Part shown: positions 15,100-23,085 of the stretch, piece by piece
Position numbering within the stretch: position 1 is the stretch's first letter
Layout: the number at the start of each line of letters is the position of its first letter
Source: Streptomyces showdoensis
GTDB lineage: Bacteria > Actinomycetota > Actinomycetes > Streptomycetales > Streptomycetaceae
Direction: 5' to 3'
Length of the DNA stretch: 44,345 bases
Assembly: GCF_039535475.1 (NCBI RefSeq)
Contig: NZ_BAAAXG010000014.1
Coordinates: 1 to 44,345 of the forward strand
The notes under the pieces: generated by a model
What the model saw: the letters and a program-made list of their open reading frames with translations, nothing else
Database searches by the model: none
What the model was told of the DNA's origin: nothing
Translations under genes and position numbers: made by a program

Positions 15100-16128
15100 A
15101 TGGGCACCGAGGACGCCAAGGACACCAAGGACACCAAGGATGCTAAGGACACCGAGGGCGCCAGGAGCGGGGACAGCGAGCTGCTGACGCGGCGGTTCGA
15201 GCAGGACCGGAGCCATCTGAGGGCGGTGGCCTACCGCATGCTCGGCTCGCTCGCCGAGGCCGACGACGCCCTCCAGGAAGCCTGGCTGCGGGCGGACGCG
15301 GCCGGGATCCAGGGCGTCGAGAACCTCGGCGGCTGGCTCACGACGGTGGTCTCCCGGGTCTGCCTGAACATGCTCAGGTCCCGGGACCGGCGACGCGAGG
15401 ACGCCCTCGACGACCTGCTGCGCGAGGCGGAGTCCGACCGGCCCGACCGTCCCGGCGGGGCCGGGCGGGACCCGGAGGAGGAGGCCCTGATGGCCGACTC
15501 CGTCGGCGTCGCTCTCCTCGTCGTCCTCGACACCCTCGCCCCGGCCGAACGCCTCGCCTTCGTGCTGCACGACATGTTCGCCGTGCCCTTCGAGGACATC
15601 GCCCCGCTGCTGGAGCGCAACACCGCCGCCGTGCGCCAGCTCGCCAGCCGCGCCCGCCGCCGGGTGAAGGGCGGCACCGCCCCCGCCCCGGCCGGTGCGG
15701 CCGACCTGGCCCGGCGGCGCAGCGTGGTCGACGCCTTCCTGGCCGCGACCCGGGGCGGCGACTTCGCGGCGCTGGTCTCCCTGCTCCACCCGGACGTCGT
15801 GCTGCGCGCCGACCGCATGGTCGTCCCGACGCCCGAGCCGATCGTGGTCATGGGCGGCCGGACGGTCGCCGAGGGCGCGATGGCCGCGATGGGCCGCGCC
15901 CGCTTCACCGGTGTGGCGCTGGTCGACGGCACGGTCGGCCTGGCGATGGCCCCGATGGGCCGCCTGGCCCTCGTGCTCACCTTCGCGGTGACGGACGGTC
16001 TGATCACCGGGATCGAGGTCGTCGCGGAGCCCGAGCGGCTCGCGGGGATGCGGCTCGACGTGCTCGGGACCGCCGGGTCCGATGGCGCCGGCGGCGACGG
16101 AGGGGCGGGGCTTCCCGCCACGGAGTGA
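15100..16128 (+). CDS. SigJ-type ECF sigma factor with SnoaL-like C-terminal domain
   Basis: A 342-residue RNA polymerase sigma factor. After a low-complexity Asp/Lys/Thr leader (residues 4-19, from GACACCAAG repeats) comes sigma region 2 (FEQDRSHLRAVAYRMLGSLAEADDALQEAWLRA, with WLTTVVSRVCLNMLRSR), then region 4 (LAPAERLAFVLHDMFAVPFEDIAPLLERNTAAVRQLASRARRRV). The final 130 residues are an NTF2/SnoaL-like domain (RRSVVDAFLAATRGGDFAALVSLLHPDVVLRAD). In ECF41-like sigma factors this extension regulates activity in place of an anti-sigma partner. No carboxymuconolactone decarboxylase-like partner gene is next to it. Confidence 0.9.
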   Translation: MGTEDAKDTKDTKDAKDTEGARSGDSELLTRRFEQDRSHLRAVAYRMLGSLAEADDALQEAWLRADAAGIQGVENLGGWLTTVVSRVCLNMLRSRDRRREDALDDLLREAESDRPDRPGGAGRDPEEEALMADSVGVALLVVLDTLAPAERLAFVLHDMFAVPFEDIAPLLERNTAAVRQLASRARRRVKGGTAPAPAGAADLARRRSVVDAFLAATRGGDFAALVSLLHPDVVLRADRMVVPTPEPIVVMGGRTVAEGAMAAMGRARFTGVALVDGTVGLAMAPMGRLALVLTFAVTDGLITGIEVVAEPERLAGMRLDVLGTAGSDGAGGDGGAGLPATE

Positions 16129-16134
16129 GGCGGG

Positions 16135-16176
16135 CCGTGAGGGCCGGGCGGGCGGCGGTCCGCCCGGCCCCCACGG
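16135..16176. terminator. Bidirectional hairpin between convergent genes
   Basis: GGGCCGGGCGG (16141-16151) pairs perfectly with CCGCCCGGCCC (16160-16170), and the outer CCGTG (16135-16139) pairs with CACGG (16172-16176). It fills the 49-base gap between two convergent stop codons. Confidence 0.65.
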
Positions 16177-16177
16177 G

Positions 16178-17786
16178 TCACGCGGAGCCAACCCGGTAGG
16201 CGCCGACCTGCGTCTGGGTCAGCGTGTTGCCGGCGGCGTCCGTCAGCTCGGTGCGGAACGACACCGTGCCGCCCGGGCCCGGGGTGCGGACCGAGGCGCG
16301 GCCTCCGGCCATGGGCGCCCGGGTCCACGTGGCCCCGGCGTCGGTCGACACCGAGACGGCCAGGCACCGCACGCCCGACGTCGCCGCCGCCCCCTGCACG
16401 GTCACCGGCACGAGCGAGGTCGTGTACGGCGCGGCGGTGCCGTCCGGACGCAGCTCCGGGGTGAAACGGACGACGCTGAGCGGGAGTTCGGCGGCCTGCG
16501 CCGACGCGGCCGAGGTGAAGGTCCAGGTGGCCGTGACCCGCCCGCCCGGACGGGCCGCCGTCGTGGAGAGCCGGTAGTCGGCGCGGGCGGACGGCACGGT
16601 GAACTCGGCCTGCCCGGGCGTGCCGCGCAGGGTGCCGACGAGCCCGCCGTTGCGGTGCAGGGTGGTGCTCGCGCCCTCGAACAGCGGATCCCGCGACCGA
16701 TGTCCCTCGCCGTCCGCGAGCAGGGACAGGTCGAGGCCGATCGTGTTGCCGGTGCGCACGCCCGCGGGCCGTGCGCCGGGCCTCGGGTCGAGGGCGGGGC
16801 CGAAGACGGGGCTGTCGAACGCGACGAGGGTGCCGGCACCGGCCCGCACCCGGACCTCGGGCGCCTCGTAGACGGTCGGCGGGGTCTCGTCCGTCACCCG
16901 GGGAGTGCTGTAGCCGACGTTCCAGGCGCCGCGCTCCGGGGTCGCGAGGATCGTGGTGCTGCCCGGGACCAGGAGCGGCAGGGGCAGCGTGGCGGCGCTC
17001 GGACCGGACGGTTCGAGCGAGACGAAACCGTACCCGGGCCCGGTCGCGGGTGCGGGGGCGCGGACCGTGAGGGCGCCGAGCTCGGCCGCCGTCGGGTGCC
17101 GGACGAGGCCGGTCAGCGCGCGGTCGGAGGTGAAGGTGTAGCCGAGCGCGTACCACTCCTTCGCCCCCTTCCAGTAGCTGTCGACCGACTGCCGCACCGA
17201 ACCGGGCTCGGCCGCCGGACCCTGGTGCGCCATCCGCAGGGTCGGCGTGGCGTTGATGATGTGGACGCTCGCGGTGCCGCCCCCGTGGGCGACCTCGACG
17301 AGCACGCCGCTCAGCCGGAACTCGGCCCCCGGCCTCCGGCGGTGCGACGTCCATCGGCCGGGCCGATCGGGGGTCGAAGACGACGGTCGTGTCCCCGTCC
17401 ACGTCCAGGCGCGGCTGGACGATCCAGTCCGTCTCGATCTGGGGGCTGTACACGGAGATCGAGGAATCCAGGAGGTAACGCCCCTTGGGGACGCGGAGGG
17501 TGACGGTCGCGGCCGGCTCCTCGCGCAGCCGCTGCGCGAAGCCGGCGGCGGCACCGGAGACGCCCGTGACGTGGGTGGTGTAGTCGGTGGTCGGCGCGCC
17601 GGTGCGCCCGAGGTGGACCAGCGTCAGGGCGTACGTCTCGGTGCTCGCGGCGGTCGCGGTCGTCGCGGCCGGGGCCGGGGCGGCGGCGTGGGCGACGGCG
17701 GCGGGGAGGCAGGTGCCGGCGGCGGCGAGGGTGAGACCCCGCAGCAGGGTCCGGCGGGTCGTGCGCGGGGTGGCGATGTTGTTCAT
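16178..17786 (-). CDS. Tat-exported protein of unknown function, frameshifted at a C5 run
   Basis: If repaired this gives about 535 residues. It begins with a Tat-like signal, TTRRTLLRGLTLAAAG then a cleavage region AVAHAAAP. The mature part is beta-rich, with TVTLRVPKGRYLLDSSISVYS near the start and several Ig-like segments to the C-terminus (TFTSAASAQAAELPLSVVRFTPEL, VRCLAVSVSTDAGATWTRAP). These resemble the accessory domains after subtilisin-type proteases in Streptomyces, but I see no protease catalytic triad. The frame changes at the run 17326-17330: with one base fewer, APPEAG continues as AEFRLSGVLVEV. The ATG at 17786 lies 4 bases after a mirror-image copy of the sigma factor promoter, so the transcript is probably leaderless. 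Confidence 0.75.
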
Positions 17787-17790
17787 GATC

Positions 17791-17924
17791 AGCACTGGGC
17801 GGAAGGGCCGGGGCGTTCCCGTGACCTGCGCCACATGGCGCGGGGCGCCCCCTGAGTCGGGTGCGGCAGATGTGGCGGCTGTGGCGCAGGTCACGGGAAC
17901 CCGGGCGAACCGGTGCCCAGTACT
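17791..17924. promoter_or_regulatory. Mirror-image ECF promoters between sigma factor and exported protein
   Basis: Bases 17815-17835 and 17880-17900 are perfect 21-bp inverted arms (core GTGACCTGCGCCACA). Read outward, both end in GGGAAC, then 14 bases, then GCCCAGTRCT, then 4 bases, then a start codon: ATG at 17786 on minus and GTG at 17929 on plus. With transcription starting at the start codon, GGGAAC falls at about -34 to -29 and CAGTRC at about -11 to -6, as for ECF promoters. The 14-base spacers share no sequence while the boxes match, which argues for selection on the promoter elements. Confidence 0.75.
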
Positions 17925-17928
17925 CCAT

Positions 17929-18849
17929 GTGGAATCACCTATGAGGAATCGTTTCCGTGCCGGGGACACCGCGGCGCTCGGCGAGGCGTACGACGAGCAC
18001 GCGCAGGTCCTGTTCCGGTACGCGATGCGCGTCTGCGGCGACCGGGCGGCCGCCGAGGACGCCGTCTCCGCCACCTTCCTGGAGGCCTGGCGATGCCGCG
18101 AACGGCTGCGCCCCGACGGCGACGGCCTGCGCCCCTGGCTGCTCGGCATCGCGACCAACGTCCTGCGCAGCACCGCCCGCGAGGCCCGCCGCCGCGACAC
18201 GGCCCTGGCCCGGCTCGCGGACCGCGGCGTCCTCCCGGACTTCGCCGACGACGTCGTCACCCGGCTGTACGACACGGAGCAACTGGACGCCGCCCGCGCC
18301 GCGCTGAAGCGCCTGCGCCGCCGCGACCGCGAGGTCTTCGCCCTCGTGGTGTGGGCCGGCCTCGACTACGCGGCGGCCGGCGAGGCGCTCGGCATCCCGG
18401 TCGGGACGGTCCGCTCCCGCCTCTCCCGGGCCCGCGACCGCCTGAGGGCACTGGCCGACGCGGAACTGAAGGCGGCACGGAAGGCCCGGCGGGGCGGCGT
18501 CGCCGCTGCGACGGCAGGCCCGGCGGCCGAGGGCGTCGGGGCCGCTCCGGTCGCGACGCCCTCGGCACCGTCGGCCGCCGGGCCTGCCGTCGCCGGCGCC
18601 GTCGCCCGGGAGCCCGCCTCCCTCCGCACCGCGGTGCGTGCGGGGCCCGACCCCGTCGGTGACGCGGTCGGGGAGGAGCCCGGCTCCGCCCGTACCGCCG
18701 CCGCCGGCACAGGTGACGCGGCAGTCGATCACCGCCCGGTCAAGCCCTCCGCGCCCGTCCCTCCCCTCCCGACCCCTGTCTCCTTCCCCACCGCCCCCGT
18801 ACGCCATCCCGCCCTCGCGCGCCGACCCGCCCCGGAGAACTCGCTGTGA
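17929..18849 (+). CDS. ECF RNA polymerase sigma factor, probably autoregulated
   Basis: A 306-residue sigma factor. Region 2 is AYDEHAQVLFRYAMRVCGDRAAAEDAVSATFLEAWR with LRPWLLGIATNVLRSTAREARRR. Region 4 is LKRLRRRDREVFALVVWAGLDYAAAGEALGIPVGTVRSRLSRARDRL. About 130 Ala/Pro-rich residues follow, much longer than a minimal ECF factor. GTG at 17929 is chosen because it stands at the same distance from its promoter as the divergent ATG; an ATG at 17941 is in frame but lacks a good ribosome binding site. The stop overlaps the next gene as GTGA. It likely drives both mirror-image promoters and so its own gene. Confidence 0.88.
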   Translation: MESPMRNRFRAGDTAALGEAYDEHAQVLFRYAMRVCGDRAAAEDAVSATFLEAWRCRERLRPDGDGLRPWLLGIATNVLRSTAREARRRDTALARLADRGVLPDFADDVVTRLYDTEQLDAARAALKRLRRRDREVFALVVWAGLDYAAAGEALGIPVGTVRSRLSRARDRLRALADAELKAARKARRGGVAAATAGPAAEGVGAAPVATPSAPSAAGPAVAGAVAREPASLRTAVRAGPDPVGDAVGEEPGSARTAAAGTGDAAVDHRPVKPSAPVPPLPTPVSFPTAPVRHPALARRPAPENSL

Positions 18850-19907
18850 ACATCCCCGCCGACGAAGCCCTCCGCGCCGAGCTCGCGGGTCTGCTGCCGC
18901 CCCCCGAGGTGCCGGACCTGCCGCCCCTGCGCCACCAGGCGCTCAAGCACCGGATCCTGAACGCGGCCGAAGGACGCGCCCCGTTCCGGTCCCGCCGCCG
19001 CGTCCCCCGCTTCGCCCTCCCGGCCATGGCCTGCACCGCGGTGGTGACCGCCGTCGCGCTGACCGTCGTCTCCGGCGAATCGCCCGTACCGCCCGCTCCC
19101 GCCCCGCACACCGGGGTCGCCGCGCCCGGATCCGGGCAGATCCTGACGCGGGCCGCGCTCGCGGCGGCGGCGAGCCCGCGGGCCGAGGCGCGCCCCGAGC
19201 AGTTCGTCTACATTGAGAGCCTGGTCGCGCACGCCGCCCGGAGCGCCGCGGGCGGCCCCGCCGCGCTGCCGCCGGCCCACCGCCGCCAGGTCTGGCTCTC
19301 CGCCGACGGCAGCCGCGAGGGCCTGCTGCGCGAACAGGGCGCTCCGGACAGCCCGCTCGGCGTCCGGGGTCCCGTCTACACGCTGGACCACCGGGGGGCC
19401 ACGCCCCGCAAGGCGCCCGACGGCGGTCCGGCCGCCTCGGTCCTGGACCCGACCCACAGCTACGTCGCGTCCCTGCCGACCGACCCGGATGCGCTGCTGA
19501 GCCTCGTCTACGCCCAGACGCGGACCACGTCTCCCGGCACCGACCCGGACCAGCGTGCCTTCTCCGTCATCGGCTCGCTGCTCGCCGAGACCTGGGCGCC
19601 CCCGAAGGTGACGGCCGCGCTGTACGGGGCCGCGGCGCGGATCCCGGGAACCACCGTGCTGCCGTCGGCGAAGGACGCCGCCGGCCGCGAGGGCGTCGCC
19701 GTGGCCCGTACCGCCCACGGCGAACAGATCCAGTGGATCTTCGACCGGAAGAGCTCGGCCTTCCTCGGCCAGCGCACGGTGCTGGCCCGGGCGACGGACG
19801 CGGGACCGGCCGGCACGGTCCTGAGCAGCACCGCCGTCCTCGCCCGGGCGGTCACGGACCGGCCCGGGGAACGCCCGCTCGGGGCCTCGGCGGCACCGGG
19901 GGAGTGA
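18846..19907 (+). CDS. CU044_5270-family membrane protein, candidate anti-sigma partner
   Basis: A 353-residue protein with an N-terminal cytoplasmic part of about 55 residues, one membrane helix (FALPAMACTAVVTAVALTVVS, about 59-79) and a large outside domain. The outside part has the typical FVYIESLVAHA, RQVWLSADGSREGLLRE and a C-terminal VLPSAKDAAGREGVAVAR...IQWIFDRKSSAFLGQRTV. CU044_5270 proteins are regularly encoded just after an ECF sigma factor in actinomycetes. GTG at 18846 overlaps the sigma stop (GTGA), so the two are translationally coupled. Anti-sigma activity is inferred from this arrangement; no zinc-binding anti-sigma motif is visible. Confidence 0.82.
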   Translation: MNIPADEALRAELAGLLPPPEVPDLPPLRHQALKHRILNAAEGRAPFRSRRRVPRFALPAMACTAVVTAVALTVVSGESPVPPAPAPHTGVAAPGSGQILTRAALAAAASPRAEARPEQFVYIESLVAHAARSAAGGPAALPPAHRRQVWLSADGSREGLLREQGAPDSPLGVRGPVYTLDHRGATPRKAPDGGPAASVLDPTHSYVASLPTDPDALLSLVYAQTRTTSPGTDPDQRAFSVIGSLLAETWAPPKVTAALYGAAARIPGTTVLPSAKDAAGREGVAVARTAHGEQIQWIFDRKSSAFLGQRTVLARATDAGPAGTVLSSTAVLARAVTDRPGERPLGASAAPGE

Positions 19908-20093
19908 TCGCGTCGCCGCAGCCGTACCGGCTCCGCCGTGCCCACCGCACGGCGAGCGCGACGGGCGGCGCGCCCGCGTGATGAGAGGCGCCGGTCCGCG
20001 GGAATGCCGCGCCCGGGGTCTCTGTTGCACCGAGCGAAGCTGACATGCCCGACTCAAACGAACCCGGAGCCTGTCGGCCGGAAGGAGCACAGC

Positions 20094-20258
20094 ATGGCCC
20101 GCACCACCCAGCGCCCGGTGGTCACCCTCCGGTCCACCGCCGGCACCGGCGTCACCTACGTGACCCGGAAGAACCGCCAGAACGACCCCGACCGCCTGGT
20201 CCTGCGCAAGTACGACCCGGTCGTGGCGGCACACGTCGAGTTCCGCGAGGTCCGCTGA
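20094..20258 (+). CDS. rpmG: 50S ribosomal protein L33, cysteine-free (zinc-independent) paralogue
   Basis: A 54-residue L33 ([35 protein letters not shown]...HVEFREVR). The zinc-ribbon CxxC pairs of the standard form are absent and there is no Cys at all. Such 'C-minus' paralogues replace the zinc-binding version under zinc starvation and are generally repressed by Zur. GGAAGGAG lies 6 bases before the ATG. L36 follows after 2 bases. I searched the 186 bases upstream and saw no Zur-like box. Confidence 0.95.
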   Translation: MARTTQRPVVTLRSTAGTGVTYVTRKNRQNDPDRLVLRKYDPVVAAHVEFREVR

Positions 20259-20260
20259 CG

Positions 20261-20383
20261 ATGAAGGTACGCAACTCCCTCCACGCGCTGAAGTCGAAGC
20301 CCGGGGCCCAGGTCGTCCGCCGCCGCGGCAGGACCTACGTCATCAACAAGAAGGACCCCCGCTCCAAGGCCCGCCAGGGCTGA
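20261..20383 (+). CDS. rpmJ: 50S ribosomal protein L36, cysteine-free paralogue
   Basis: A 40-residue L36 ([40 protein letters not shown]). The zinc-ligand Cys and His residues of normal L36 are replaced, as in the zinc-independent type. It begins 2 bases after the L33 stop and must be co-transcribed. Together they let the ribosome work with less zinc. Confidence 0.95.
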   Translation: MKVRNSLHALKSKPGAQVVRRRGRTYVINKKDPRSKARQG

Positions 20384-20470
20384 CCCGTACCGGCCCCCGG
20401 CCGCGCCCCGCGCGGCCGGGGGCCGCCGTCGTCCGCGAAGCCCGCACGCGGTCGCGTCCCCGGAGGGAAC

Positions 20471-21268
20471 ATGTCCCAGACCGACGCCGTCGTCCGTCTC
20501 GTCCGCGCCGTCCTCGGCGACAACGCCGTCGGCGCGTGCCTGCACGGATCCGCCGTGCTCGGCGGGCTGCGGCCGCACAGCGACGTGGACGTGCTCGTCG
20601 TCGTCCGCCGGAGTCTCGGGCGGGACGAACGACGGGCGCTGGTCGACGGGTTGCTCGCGCGCTCCGGGGCACGGGCGTACGAGGGGCCCGCGCGCCCCGT
20701 CGAACTCCTCGTCGTGGTCGCCGACCGGGTGCGGCCCTGGCGCTACCCGCCCGTCTGCGACTTCCTCTACGGCGAGTGGCTGCGCGACGGCTACGAGCGC
20801 GGCGAACTGCCCGCGCCCGAACCGAGCCCGGATCTCGCCCCGCTGCTCACCATGGCCAGGGCCGGGGACGCCCCGCTGTTCGGCCCGCCGCCCACGGAGC
20901 TCCTCGACCCGGTGCCGCCCGCCGACCTCAGGGACGCGATCGTCGCCGGCATCCCCGGCCTGATGGCCGACCTGGACGGCGACACCCGCAACGTGCTGCT
21001 CACCCTCGCCCGCATCTGGAGCACGCTGGAGACCGGGCGGATCCGCGCGAAGGACGAGGCCGCCGACTGGGCCCTCGCCCGGCTCCCGGCCGGCCGGCGA
21101 CCGGTGCTGGCCCACGCGCGGGCCGTGTACGCGGGCGACGCGGAGGAGGACTGGGCACCCCTGCTCCCCGCGGTCCGGCCGCACGCCGCCTACCTGCTGG
21201 AACGGATCCGGGAAGCCGGGGACGGCCCGCATCGGGAGGCCGCGGCGGACGGGGGACTCGGGCACTAG
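20471..21268 (+). CDS. Aminoglycoside 3''-adenylyltransferase-like nucleotidyltransferase (AadA type)
   Basis: A 265-residue protein, the same length as AadA (about 262). The nucleotidyltransferase motif is HGSAVLGGLRPHSDVDVLVV (25-44), with G26-S27 and metal ligands D38 and D40. The C-terminal helical domain has LDGDTRNVLLTLARIWSTLETG (about 174-195) and KDEAADWALARLP, as in ANT(3'')(9) enzymes that adenylylate streptomycin and spectinomycin. Base composition matches its neighbours and no mobile element is near, so it looks like an intrinsic chromosomal homologue. Actual resistance is not shown by sequence. GGAGGGA precedes the ATG. Confidence 0.85.
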   Translation: MSQTDAVVRLVRAVLGDNAVGACLHGSAVLGGLRPHSDVDVLVVVRRSLGRDERRALVDGLLARSGARAYEGPARPVELLVVVADRVRPWRYPPVCDFLYGEWLRDGYERGELPAPEPSPDLAPLLTMARAGDAPLFGPPPTELLDPVPPADLRDAIVAGIPGLMADLDGDTRNVLLTLARIWSTLETGRIRAKDEAADWALARLPAGRRPVLAHARAVYAGDAEEDWAPLLPAVRPHAAYLLERIREAGDGPHREAAADGGLGH

Positions 21269-21274
21269 GCGGGC

Positions 21275-21877
21275 TCAGCCCCCGTCGCGGACGTGCAGGT
21301 GCATCGGCCGCGGCCGCCCCGGCGGGTCGGCCGGCAGTTCGCCCTCGGCGCGGAATCCTGCGGCGAGGGCGGTACGGCAGGAGGCCTCGTTGCCGACCGC
21401 GTGCAGCAGCTCCAGTCGGCGGCCCACGAACGGGCTGTCCGGAGCCTCGGAGGCCCACGCGGCGGCCAGGGCCAGCGCGCGGGAGGCGATCCCGCGCCCG
21501 CGCGCCGAGGCGGCCGTCCAGTACCCGACGCGCACGACACCCCCGGCGGCCGTCAGGGCGAGGTGCCCGACGGGCTCGCCCGCGGCACCGCCCGCGCCGT
21601 CCGCCGCGCCTCCGGCACCGCCCGCGCCGTCCGCCGCGCCTCCGGCACCGCCCGCGCCGTCCGCCGGGTCCGGAGCCTCGACCACCGCGAACGCGACCCG
21701 CGAACCGGCCGCCCGCCCCCGGTTCTGCTCCGCGATCCACGCGCGCGCCTGCTCCACCGAGTCGAGGTGGGTGGCGAGCCAGCGCCGCATCTGGGGGTCG
21801 CCGTGGTGCCGCACGAGGACCTCGGCGTCGCCCTCCTCCCACGGCCGCAGCGCCGGCACGGCCCGGGCCGCGCTCAC
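21275..21877 (-). CDS. GNAT N-acetyltransferase with a repeat-expanded loop
   Basis: A 200-residue acyltransferase of the RimJ/RimL type: PALRPWEEGDAEVLVRHHGDPQMRRWL at the start, VGYWTAASARGRGIASRALALAAAWA as the acetyl-CoA loop (RGRGIA), and NEASCRTALAAGFRAEGELPAD closing. Between the first sheets a Gly/Ala/Asp loop is expanded by a 30-bp tandem repeat. GTG at 21877 is chosen because GAGGGG lies just upstream. The acceptor is unknown. It runs towards the nucleotidyltransferase and is transcribed in the same direction as the damaged TetR gene. Confidence 0.82.
   Translation of the reverse strand: MSAARAVPALRPWEEGDAEVLVRHHGDPQMRRWLATHLDSVEQARAWIAEQNRGRAAGSRVAFAVVEAPDPADGAGGAGGAADGAGGAGGAADGAGGAAGEPVGHLALTAAGGVVRVGYWTAASARGRGIASRALALAAAWASEAPDSPFVGRRLELLHAVGNEASCRTALAAGFRAEGELPADPPGRPRPMHLHVRDGG
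21585..21666. repeat. 30-bp tandem repeat in the GNAT gene
   Basis: Two full 30-bp units (21585-21614 and 21615-21644) and a partial third to 21666 encode repeated DGAGGAGGAA-type loop residues on the minus strand. They stay in frame. Confidence 0.85.
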
Positions 21878-21954
21878 GCCCGCCGCCCCTCGGCGGTCTG
21901 GACCCGGACGGCGCGCGGCGGCGGGCCGGGGCTCGTCAGGGCGCGGGCCGGGCG

Positions 21955-22584
21955 TCACGCCGGCGGCCGGGCGAGTTGCGCGGCGACCGCGTCGAGGACC
22001 CAGTCCAGGCCGGTCGCGAAGGACGTCCCGGCGTCCACGTCCGCGCCGTCGTGCACCGCCTTGCTCAGCGCCGGGAAGCGGCCGGTGGCCAGCATTCCCG
22101 TCAGGTGCGGGCCGGAGGCGCGCTGCCAGTCGTGCTTCGACAGGCCCGTGGCGCGCTCGGCCCGCAGGTTCGCGATCTCGCGCCTGATCGCGCCGGTGGA
22201 ATAGGCGCCGACGGTCTCCATCGCGCGCAGGGCCGTGTCGATGTCGGTGACGCTCTCCAGGGCGGCCAGCGTGGCCTCGCCCGCCGCGAGGGCGTGGGGG
22301 CCCAGGGCCGGCCGGCCGCCGAGGAGGTCGGCCAGCCACTCGTGCCGGAGGGCGGCGTGCCGGGTGCGGTGGGCGAGGCCGCCCAGCGCCTCCCGCCAGT
22401 CACCGGGCGGCTCCTGGGGGCGGATCTCGGCGTAGACCTCGTCCACCATGAGGTCGAACAGCTCCTGCTTGGTGGAGATGTATCCGTACAGCCGCATCGG
22501 GCCCGCGTTCAGCCGGGCGGCGACCTTGCGCAACGACACCCCGCCCAGGCCGCCCTCGTCGGCCAGCGCGACGGCGGCGGCCAC
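21955..22584 (-). pseudogene. TetR-family regulator lacking its start
   Basis: The readable part is about 209 residues: helix 1 VAAAVALADEGGLGGVSLRKVAARLNAGPMRLYGYISTKQELFDLMVDEVYAEI (HTH, complete from about the second turn of helix 1), then a TetR_C-type ligand domain ending LDWVLDAVAAQLARPPA. The frame stays open to the right, but the usual 10-25 N-terminal residues and an ATG with ribosome binding site are missing. At 22584/22585 it abuts the plus-strand monooxygenase fragment. A GTG at 22584 could be a makeshift start, with no ribosome binding site. It was probably the repressor of the monooxygenase before a deletion joined them. Confidence 0.75.
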
Positions 22585-23076
22585 GTCAAGGTGTACGCCC
22601 AGTTCCGCGCCCCGCTGGACTGGCACGCGGACCTGGACCCGGCCGACGCCGAAGCCGTGCGGGCACACCTGCTGGCGCTGTTCGACGGCTGGGCCGAGCC
22701 CGTCCTCGACCTCCTCCGCCACGGCGCCGCCTTCGTCCACCGCCCGCTCCACGTCCTGCCCGTGTCCCACTCGTGGACCCACGTCCCCGGGGTGACGCTC
22801 CTGGGCGACGCCGCCCACCTGATGCCCCCGCTGGGGGCGGGCGCGAACCTCGCGATGCTGGAAGGCGCCGAACTCGCCGAGTCCGTCGCCACCGTCGCCG
22901 CGACCGCCGCCGAGACCGGCCCGGGAGCTCTGGACGAGGCCGTCCGCGCCTTCGAGGAACGGATGTGGGAACGGGCCGGCCGGTGGGCGGAGATCACGAC
23001 GGCCGGCCTGGAGCGCCTCGTGAGCCCGGACCCCGCCGAAGCCCTGGCCGTCTTCGACGAGGTCCATCCGTCCTGA
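22585..23076 (+). pseudogene. FAD-dependent monooxygenase, C-terminal remnant
   Basis: Only about 163 residues remain of a protein that is normally 370-400. The remnant begins in VKVYAQFRAPLDWHADLD and keeps the FAD-contact motif VTLLGDAAHLMPPLGAGANLAMLEGAELAESV, which recalls TetX-like and PHBH-type hydroxylases. The N-terminal Rossmann GxGxxG region and any start codon are gone. It cannot bind FAD properly, so it is taken as non-functional. It meets the beheaded TetR gene head to head, as expected when a deletion removes a divergent promoter and both 5' ends. Confidence 0.8.
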
Positions 23077-23085
23077 GCCGGAGCG

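Noticed and set aside
14618..15187. A 189-codon frame starting at ATG 14618 over the NTF2-like gene
   Set aside because: Out of frame with the NTF2-like protein and without domain sense; GGGGGAGG has better spacing to 14626.
19908..20093. Zur box before L33/L36
   Set aside because: I looked for an AATGAT-type palindrome and found none; the gap is uniformly GC-rich with only a good ribosome binding site.
20094..20383. Evidence that this is a full ribosomal-protein operon (L28, S14, L31)
   Set aside because: Only L33 and L36 are present; the next gene is the nucleotidyltransferase after 87 bases.
20471..21268. Recently acquired resistance cassette
   Set aside because: No attC-like site, integrase or transposase, and base composition is the same as the neighbours.
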